Below, in pieces: positions 1 to 4,172 of a DNA stretch of 5,329 nucleotides. The DNA comes from an uncultured Bacilli bacterium (GTDB taxonomy: Bacteria; Bacillota_I; Bacilli_A; RF39; UBA660). The number at the start of each line of letters is the position of its first letter. Positions within the stretch are counted from its first letter, which is position 1. Location of the stretch: the NCBI GenBank assembly GCA_934096025.1, contig CAKOLP010000075.1, positions 1 through 5,329 of the forward strand. The letters run 5' to 3'. The notes beneath the pieces were generated by a model. That model was not told the DNA's origin, made no database searches, and saw nothing but the letters and a program-made list of their open reading frames with translations. A program made the position numbers and the translations under genes.

Positions 1-308
1 TAAATATTATACTTATCCCTTGTACTTTCAATATTTTTTGAATTACTTGCAGTCAAAATTGCTTGAGCTGTAGTTTCTCCGGATACACTTGGCATACCTT
101 TAGCAAAATCCCCTTGCCCAACACTTATGTTTATTGGGTTGCTCACTTTAAATTGCAAGTTATCTGTTGTTGCTGTTATAGCATTAATACCTGCATTACT
201 TCCTGTGCCCCCTTGAGCTTGAAAGTAAGCAAAAGATGCTCCAACTATGACTAAAAGAAAAATTACAATTCCAAGTAAAGTTAAAAGTTTTTTCTTATCT
301 TTCTTCAT
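1..308 (-). CDS. Exported surface protein with SipW-type signal peptide (TasA/CalY- or pilin-like), N-terminus only
   Basis: The reading frame starts at the ATG at 308-306 and runs off the left edge, giving 102 residues with no stop. A GGGAG Shine-Dalgarno site lies 7 nt upstream. The N-terminus has a lysine-rich head (residues 2-7), then a hydrophobic stretch (8-22), then GASFAYF at 23-29. This resembles the G-x-x-x-AYF signature of SipW-dependent signal peptides, found on TasA/CalY fibre proteins and many uncharacterised Firmicutes surface proteins. Cleavage would fall shortly after AYF. The mature part (about 30-102) is rich in Ser, Thr, Asn, Gly and Ala and free of Cys, as expected for an extracellular beta-rich domain. 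The protein is likely exported and either assembled on the surface or left anchored. It diverges from the tandem HTH gene, which could regulate it. The family assignment rests on the signal region only; the mature domain is not recognised and the C-terminus is unseen. Confidence 0.75.
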   Translation of the reverse strand, partial: MKKDKKKLLTLLGIVIFLLVIVGASFAYFQAQGGTGSNAGINAITATTDNLQFKVSNPINISVGQGDFAKGMPSVSGETTAQAILTASNSKNIESTRDKYNI

Positions 309-315
309 ATTTTTA

Positions 316-320
316 CTCCC
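316..320 (-). promoter_or_regulatory. Ribosome binding site of the SipW-type exported protein
   Basis: GGGAG on the minus strand sits 7 nt before the ATG at 308. It fixes this start and supports the partial frame as a real gene, with the plus-strand frame over the same bases as its shadow. Confidence 0.75.
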
Positions 321-338
321 TATTCTTAATATAGAATA
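321..338. repeat. Inverted repeat over the -10 and start region of the exported protein promoter (possible operator)
   Basis: TATTCT (321-326) and AGAATA (333-338) are perfect 6-nt inverted arms around a 6-nt AT-only centre. The right arm is the minus-strand -10 box read backwards. This layout suits a repressor site, and an Xre-type regulator is encoded immediately to the right. In such AT-rich DNA short palindromes also arise by chance, so the operator role is inferred. Confidence 0.35.
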
Positions 339-361
339 ACACAGTTAACAATCGTATGCAA
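333..361 (-). promoter_or_regulatory. Sigma-A-type promoter of the exported protein gene
   Basis: On the minus strand, TTGCAT (361-356) and TATTCT (338-333) are separated by exactly 17 nt. Transcription would start near 326, leaving a leader of under 20 nt that holds the GGGAG ribosome site. The -10 box lies inside an inverted repeat (321-338), so a repressor bound there could block it. Confidence 0.6.
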
Positions 362-368
362 CTGCAAA

Positions 369-405
369 ACTGTAATTAGAAAATTATTTTTGAGAAAATT
401 ACAGT
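369..405. repeat. 9-bp inverted repeat before the HTH gene (possible autoregulatory operator or leader hairpin)
   Basis: ACTGTAATT (369-377) and AATTACAGT (397-405) are perfect inverted copies separated by 19 nt. A third partial copy of the half-site, ACAGTT, lies at 341-346. A direct repeat AGAAAATTA (378-386 and 393-401) overlaps the loop and right arm. The right arm directly abuts the GGTGAT ribosome site (406-411) of the HTH gene. The repeat could bind the tandem HTH protein as DNA, or fold in the mRNA beside the ribosome site. Confidence 0.45.
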
Positions 406-411
406 GGTGAT
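406..411 (+). promoter_or_regulatory. Ribosome binding site of the tandem HTH gene
   Basis: GGTGAT lies 6 nt before the ATG at 418, a good match and spacing that supports this start. I see no convincing -35/-10 pair for this gene. TGTAAT at 371-376 resembles a -10 box, but the TTAACA at 345-350 is 20 nt away, which is too far for a normal spacer. Confidence 0.6.
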
Positions 412-417
412 GACTCT

Positions 418-876
418 ATGAAATTAACAAGATTAAAGGAAATACGGGAAGAATTAGAACTTACCCAGCAAAATGTTGCCGACGTGCTAAACGTTAAACG
501 TGGTACATATGCTTCATGGGAAGCCGGCACTGACGTAATTCCTTTAAAACAGTTATATAACTTTGCCAAACACTATAAAAAATCTACAGATTACATCCTT
601 AAATTAACTAATATTGATACCCAAACTACTATAAAAAACGATATCTCTGCTACTATTATTGGCAGAAATATCGAATTTATTAGAAAAAAAACTGGCTTAA
701 GCCAGCTCAATTTTGCAAAAAGTATAAATATTAATCAATCTACCCTTTGGGCGTACGAAAAAGGTAAAACCCTTATTACAACACTTAATCTCTTGAGTAT
801 TTGTAAAGTATATAATATCACTCTTGATTCTTTACTTAACATTAGTGATGAAAAGGTTCCTATTCCTACATATTAA
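418..876 (+). CDS. Transcriptional regulator with two Xre/Cro-type HTH domains
   Basis: This is a 152-residue cytoplasmic DNA-binding protein. Domain 1 (about residues 3-62) has the HTH_3 pattern LTQQNVADVLNVKRGTYASW, with the E-x-G turn at 35-37 and a closing helix ending near YIL. Domain 2 (about 81-141) repeats it, with LSQLNFAKSININQSTLWAY followed by EKGK and ending in TLDSLL. A short polar linker (63-80) joins them. Single-domain Xre proteins normally dimerise, so a fused pair could act as a single-chain pseudodimer or read two adjacent half-sites. There is no peptidase, kinase or effector domain, so any signal input would have to come through the DNA-binding domains or a partner. It diverges from the exported-protein gene across 109 bp holding inverted repeats, so control of itself and that neighbour is plausible. 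It converges on the racemase-like gene with one base between stops. Its target is unknown. Confidence 0.88.
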   Translation: MKLTRLKEIREELELTQQNVADVLNVKRGTYASWEAGTDVIPLKQLYNFAKHYKKSTDYILKLTNIDTQTTIKNDISATIIGRNIEFIRKKTGLSQLNFAKSININQSTLWAYEKGKTLITTLNLLSICKVYNITLDSLLNISDEKVPIPTY

Positions 877-877
877 C

Positions 878-893
878 TTATAATATATTATAA
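878..893. repeat. 16-bp perfect AT-only palindrome at the junction of convergent genes
   Basis: TTATAATATATTATAA reads the same on both strands. It covers the stop codon and last codons of the racemase-like gene and begins 2 nt after the HTH stop. It contains TATAAT on both strands. It has no G or C and no adjacent T-run, so it is not a convincing terminator. Confidence 0.5.
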
Positions 894-2020
894 CAGAAAT
901 CTTCTTCATTCGTATATTCTTTTTTTAGATTATGATTTAATATACTCATTAAATAGTATCTATTAGTTCGAAGATAAGTTAAGAAATCATATATACCTCT
1001 TTCTTCATTTAAGATATATACTTTATCATGAACTTTTACATCCCTATCTATTTCCACCACTAACTTATCTATATCATCTGTTAAAATATTTCTTTTAAAA
1101 GTATTTATACCCACATAACTAATAGCTTTAGTGATTCCATCTTTATGCCCAATAGGTACTATAGCAACACGCAAATCCTCTTTTGCTACATAATCTTTAC
1201 CAACAATAGAACCTTTAGTAACATTTTTTACTTCCATTACTTCACTTATTATATTAAATACTAATTCTAAATCAATATTTGGAAACTCTAAATCATTGTA
1301 TTTCTTTTCAATATTTTTAATACGCATATTAGTAAATATATCATCTTTAATATTTTCTTCCATACCTAGAATGGATAAATCAAACCTAATACCATTAACA
1401 TAATCTATCTTATGGTGATACATTAAAGGCTCATTAAAATGCACTATTAAATCATCACTTAAATAACCATTCGTAATCTGATAAAAAGCATTAACTTCTT
1501 CATAAAAAAACTCATCTTCTACCCCAAGGGTTGTAATATCCGTATATATTCCCTCTAACTCAAGATATTTACTATCATTAATCTTATCTATTATATTTCT
1601 TAATTCAATATTATCATTTACTCCCATTAGATTAGAGCCATTATTAATCAAAATATGTATTTTCAAAGTATCTTTAATATTTAAAGATAAAATACGTTCT
1701 AAATACTCTAAACTAAATACTGTTACAGCTATATTATTATTAATACAATCATATATTTCTTCTAAATCTAAGAAAGATGATATTAAAACCCCTATATTAG
1801 AGTTAAACTTTCTAACTTTTAAAGCAGAATCTAGACTATCAACCAAACAATAATTAATACCATATCTATGCATTGTATTTACAATCTTTAAACCTAATCC
1901 ATGACCATTATCCTTTAAATCCACAAATTTATATTTATAATCATTATAACTCTTACATAAGAGTTCTGTATTATTTTTAATTTTATTTAAATCTATTTCT
2001 ATTTTAGTTTCAAACTTCAT
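878..2020 (-). CDS. Alanine racemase-fold protein lacking the catalytic residues (probable pseudoenzyme)
   Basis: At 380 residues it matches the usual Alr length, and the whole fold can be followed: EIDLNKIKNN (8-17), the N(G)HG turn (38-41), LEGIYT (155-160), the IR..LSILG strand (211-219), the C-terminal barrel (about 255-345) and the closing LRTNRYY (350-356). Compared with Alr from memory of the family, the PLP lysine in K-A-N-A-Y-G-H-G is Asp34, with Lys36 shifted by two, and the following Tyr is Asn38. In K-V-D-T-G-M-x-R-L-G, Lys and Arg both become Leu (124, 131). The THF histidine becomes Asp161, the NSA serine Glu197, and the GYxDG catalytic Tyr becomes His292 (GHKDG). Only the pyridine-binding Arg (212) and the late Tyr (356) seem kept. 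No frameshift or stop occurs, so the protein is maintained but probably does not racemise alanine. GAGGT lies 8 nt before the ATG, with a strong promoter behind it. A role in regulation, scaffolding or ligand sensing is possible but unproven. Confidence 0.82.
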   Translation of the reverse strand: MKFETKIEIDLNKIKNNTELLCKSYNDYKYKFVDLKDNGHGLGLKIVNTMHRYGINYCLVDSLDSALKVRKFNSNIGVLISSFLDLEEIYDCINNNIAVTVFSLEYLERILSLNIKDTLKIHILINNGSNLMGVNDNIELRNIIDKINDSKYLELEGIYTDITTLGVEDEFFYEEVNAFYQITNGYLSDDLIVHFNEPLMYHHKIDYVNGIRFDLSILGMEENIKDDIFTNMRIKNIEKKYNDLEFPNIDLELVFNIISEVMEVKNVTKGSIVGKDYVAKEDLRVAIVPIGHKDGITKAISYVGINTFKRNILTDDIDKLVVEIDRDVKVHDKVYILNEERGIYDFLTYLRTNRYYLMSILNHNLKKEYTNEEDFCYNIL

Positions 2021-2028
2021 GATTTTTT

Positions 2029-2033
2029 ACCTC
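2029..2033 (-). promoter_or_regulatory. Ribosome binding site of the racemase-like gene
   Basis: GAGGT on the minus strand is spaced 8 nt from the ATG at 2020. It confirms the start and falls inside the short leader expected from the upstream promoter. Confidence 0.75.
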
Positions 2034-2041
2034 GCTTTTTT

Positions 2042-2070
2042 ATTATAAAATATTCCTATTTCTTTTGCAA
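2042..2070 (-). promoter_or_regulatory. Strong sigma-A promoter of the racemase-like gene
   Basis: On the minus strand, TTGCAA (2070-2065) and a consensus TATAAT (2047-2042) are separated by 17 nt. Transcription would start near 2035 and give a leader of about 15 nt carrying GAGGT. This is the best promoter in the window. TTGCAA is its own reverse complement. Read on the plus strand it could serve as a -35 box with GATAAA (2089-2094) 18 nt downstream, but that plus-strand reading is weak. Confidence 0.7.
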
Positions 2071-2071
2071 T

Positions 2072-3454
2072 ATGCTAAAATTAATTGGGATAAAACAAAT
2101 TTTAATTATGAAACCAGATAAATACCAATTAGCTGCTATTAAAAGTAATACAAATACTTTACTTATCGCAGGTGCCGGAGCAGGAAAGACTTTTACAATA
2201 ATTGAAAAAGTTAAATATTTAATAACTCAAAATATTGTAAAACCCCAAGAAATACTTATAATATCTTATACTAATAAAAGCACAGAAGACTTAAAAAAAC
2301 GCTTAACTTATGATATCCAAGTACTTACATTCCATAAATTGGCAATGAAAATACTAGATTTATATCAAGTACCCTATAATATTAAGGGAGATACATACTT
2401 AGAATATGTAATAAATGAGTTCTTCTTAAGTCTTACAAACAATACATATATTAAAGAAATTCTTAAATATTTTAAAGAATATGATTATAAGATATTTTTA
2501 AATACTTATAAATATAAAGAATTTAAAAATATCTTAGTAAAACTAATAAAACTTTATAAAACCAATAATTGTACAAAAGATAATTTTAAGTCTTTATTTA
2601 AAATAAATAACTTTTTAGCTAAGTACACCTATATAGTCTACTGCATATACACGAGTGAACTTGCAAGTGATAATTCTCTTGACTTAGACGACTTAATAAT
2701 CAAAGCAACACTTGTATTAAACAAGAATACTAATTATAAATATATTATTATTGATGAATTTCAAGATACTTCCCTAATTAGATTTAATTTAATAAAAAGA
2801 ATATATGAATTAAGCAAAAGTACCCTTTTTTGTGTCGGTGATGACTATCAATCAATATATCACTTTTCGGGTTGTGATTTAAATATATTTTTGAATTTTT
2901 CCAAAACTATTCCCAATACCTCGGTTATGAAACTTAAAAATACTTATCGAAACAGTCAAAAATTAATAAATATAAGTACTAAATTTATTATGAAGAATAA
3001 ACTGCAAAACCCCAAAGAATTAATTAGCTTAAAACACGAAGAAAAACCAATTGAATATATTTATTACATAAACCCTAAAAAAACTTTTCAAAAAATTTAT
3101 CAAAAATTAAAAAATAATAATACTTCCCTTTTGGTTCTCGGACGCAATAACTTTGATATTAAAGCATTTAGTAATAAAGAAATTCCCGAATTCATGACAG
3201 TTCATGCTTCCAAGGGCTTAGAAAGTGATAATGTTATTCTTATTAATTTAACTAATAACTTATATGGATTTCCCAATAAAATAATTAATACCAAAATACT
3301 CGAAGAACTCCACTCCACCGATAAAAGCATTTTATATGCCGAAGAACGAAGACTTTTCTACGTTGCTTTAACCAGAACTAAAAATAAAGTATACATATTA
3401 GTGCCCATCATAAATAAATCTTGTTTTATTAAAGAAATAAAAAAACTAAAATAG
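2072..3454 (+). CDS. Minimal UvrD/PcrA-like superfamily 1A DNA helicase without a full 2B subdomain
   Basis: This is a predicted ATP-driven 3'-5' DNA translocase or helicase of 460 residues. The motifs run in order: Q motif (DKYQLAAI, Gln19), Walker A GAGAGKT (34-40), Ia ISYTNKS (64-70), Ib TFHKLA (86-91), DLDDLI (204-209), Walker B IIIDEFQDTS (225-234), III VGDDYQSIYHFSG (255-267), IV NTYRNS (290-295), V TVHASKGLESDNVI (376-389) and VI YVALTRTKN (430-438, arginine finger Arg435). All ATPase residues are intact. UvrD, PcrA and Rep are about 650-730 residues; here only about 80 residues separate motifs IV and V, so the autoinhibitory 2B subdomain is essentially gone. No nuclease domain is attached. 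Neither the ATG at 2072 nor the one at 2108 (Met13) has a good ribosome site. Met13 starts closer to the family's usual N-terminus, and residues 1-12 look unrelated to it, so the true start may be 2108. It diverges from the racemase-like gene. Roles in repair, recombination or defence cannot be told apart. Confidence 0.88.
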   Translation: MLKLIGIKQILIMKPDKYQLAAIKSNTNTLLIAGAGAGKTFTIIEKVKYLITQNIVKPQEILIISYTNKSTEDLKKRLTYDIQVLTFHKLAMKILDLYQVPYNIKGDTYLEYVINEFFLSLTNNTYIKEILKYFKEYDYKIFLNTYKYKEFKNILVKLIKLYKTNNCTKDNFKSLFKINNFLAKYTYIVYCIYTSELASDNSLDLDDLIIKATLVLNKNTNYKYIIIDEFQDTSLIRFNLIKRIYELSKSTLFCVGDDYQSIYHFSGCDLNIFLNFSKTIPNTSVMKLKNTYRNSQKLINISTKFIMKNKLQNPKELISLKHEEKPIEYIYYINPKKTFQKIYQKLKNNNTSLLVLGRNNFDIKAFSNKEIPEFMTVHASKGLESDNVILINLTNNLYGFPNKIINTKILEELHSTDKSILYAEERRLFYVALTRTKNKVYILVPIINKSCFIKEIKKLK

Positions 3455-3475
3455 CTTTGTGTTATTTTAGTTTTT
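3441..3475. terminator. Bidirectional AT-rich intrinsic terminator between the helicase and TM2 genes
   Basis: AAAAACTAAAATA (3441-3453) pairs perfectly with TATTTTAGTTTTT (3463-3475) in a 13-bp stem with a 9-nt loop. Read on the plus strand the stem ends in a T-run, and read on the minus strand it is followed by a longer T-rich tract. It overlaps both stop codons: TAG at 3452-3454 and, on the other strand, TAA at 3476-3474. The stem has a single G-C pair, so it may be weak, but it fits a convergent junction. Confidence 0.6.
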
Positions 3476-4079
3476 AAGATACTCGTTTTTTTGTTTTTTT
3501 AACTTGGCAAATTTTTACTATTAAAATAATTATATCAGTTAGCCAACCTATACCCAGAAATCCCAAAGAAAACATATATAATAATCCTAGAATAAATTTT
3601 CCTTTATAAAACTTATAAATACCTAGCCAGCCACCAAATATACATATTAAAAGTTCTTTTTTTAGACTTTTAATTTCACTATCTAGTTCATACTGAAAAT
3701 TATCTACATAAGCCTCATCAAGTTTAGCTACATCACTATCAGTTATTTTATAAATTGTATAAGATGGTAAATCTAAAATATGCCCATCTGCATCAGATAC
3801 AACACTTAGTACTAAGACATCATCTTCTTCTAAAGTTTTTGTAATAGTTCCCATTACTTCATTACCTAACTGACTAAATCTATCAATAGCACCCACAAAA
3901 GCATTAGTTTTGACAGTACTATTATTCCCAAACGGAATACTTTTAAAGTCCAGATTGTGTTCTCCGGCATCTACTTTAATTAAATCTCCATTTTTTAATA
4001 CTACTTGAGGTCCTCCATCAACAGATAAATATCCGCCAAAAGTTTTCTTTCCTGCATATTCAATTTTTATATAAGCCAT
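3474..4079 (-). CDS. TM2-domain membrane protein with an unrecognised soluble N-terminal region
   Basis: I start this 201-residue protein at the ATG at 4079-4077, which has an AAGGGTG ribosome site 8 nt upstream. A GTG three codons earlier (4088) overlaps that site and has no spacing, so it is unlikely. Residues about 142-190 form a TM2 domain: a hydrophobic segment with GGWLGIYKFYKGK (149-161), a turn, then a second long segment ending in GIGWLTDIIILIVKI. This matches the family's two helices and G-G-x-G-x-x-x-F-Y core. The tail QVKKTKKRVS is basic and likely cytoplasmic. Residues 2-125 look beta-rich, with a stretch around 15-50 (VDGG, DAGEHNLDF) reminiscent of PEGA-like carrier domains, though this is not a firm match. 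A charged helical linker (about 125-142) leads to the membrane. There is no signal peptide, so the N-terminal part probably stays in the cytoplasm. TM2 proteins have no well-defined bacterial function. Confidence 0.85.
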   Translation of the reverse strand: MAYIKIEYAGKKTFGGYLSVDGGPQVVLKNGDLIKVDAGEHNLDFKSIPFGNNSTVKTNAFVGAIDRFSQLGNEVMGTITKTLEEDDVLVLSVVSDADGHILDLPSYTIYKITDSDVAKLDEAYVDNFQYELDSEIKSLKKELLICIFGGWLGIYKFYKGKFILGLLYMFSLGFLGIGWLTDIIILIVKICQVKKTKKRVS

Positions 4080-4103
4080 TTTTGTCACACCCTTATATTA
4101 ATT

Positions 4104-4132
4104 ATATTATCATAATACTAGGAAACTGCCAA
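4104..4132 (-). promoter_or_regulatory. Candidate promoter of the TM2-domain gene
   Basis: On the minus strand, TTGGCA (4132-4127) and TAATAT (4109-4104) are 17 nt apart. A TG one base before the -10 gives an extended -10 form. It lies between pnp and the TM2 gene, so the latter can be transcribed alone. I see no convincing terminator after pnp, and read-through from pnp is also possible. Confidence 0.5.
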
Positions 4133-4172
4133 TATAATATAATTATTTCATACATTTTTGAATACCGTAAAT

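Noticed and set aside
63..254. Plus-strand open frame of 63 codons
   Set aside because: It lies wholly inside the minus-strand exported-protein gene, which has a ribosome site, promoter and a recognisable signal peptide. The plus-strand translation is Cys-rich with no domain and no ribosome site, so it is a shadow frame.
878..2020. Functional biosynthetic alanine racemase (alr)
   Set aside because: The PLP lysine and catalytic tyrosine positions carry Asp and His, and most other pocket residues are changed, so I do not assign the symbol or activity despite clear homology.
418..2020. Toxin-antitoxin pair made of the HTH protein and its neighbour
   Set aside because: The genes converge and are not in an operon, and a 380-residue racemase fold does not resemble any toxin family I know.
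2072..3454. GajB-like helicase of a Gabija phage-defence system
   Set aside because: Size and UvrD-like core would fit, but no OLD-family ATPase/TOPRIM nuclease (GajA) is adjacent on either side; the neighbours are a racemase-like and a TM2 protein.
4080..4088. GTG start for the TM2-domain gene at 4088
   Set aside because: The GTG overlaps the AAGGGTG ribosome site with no spacing, whereas the ATG at 4079 is correctly spaced 8 nt from it.
4089..4172. Intrinsic terminator after pnp
   Set aside because: The gap is AT-rich with several short self-complementary AT stretches, but none forms a stable stem followed by a T-run. Only the TM2 promoter is supportable.
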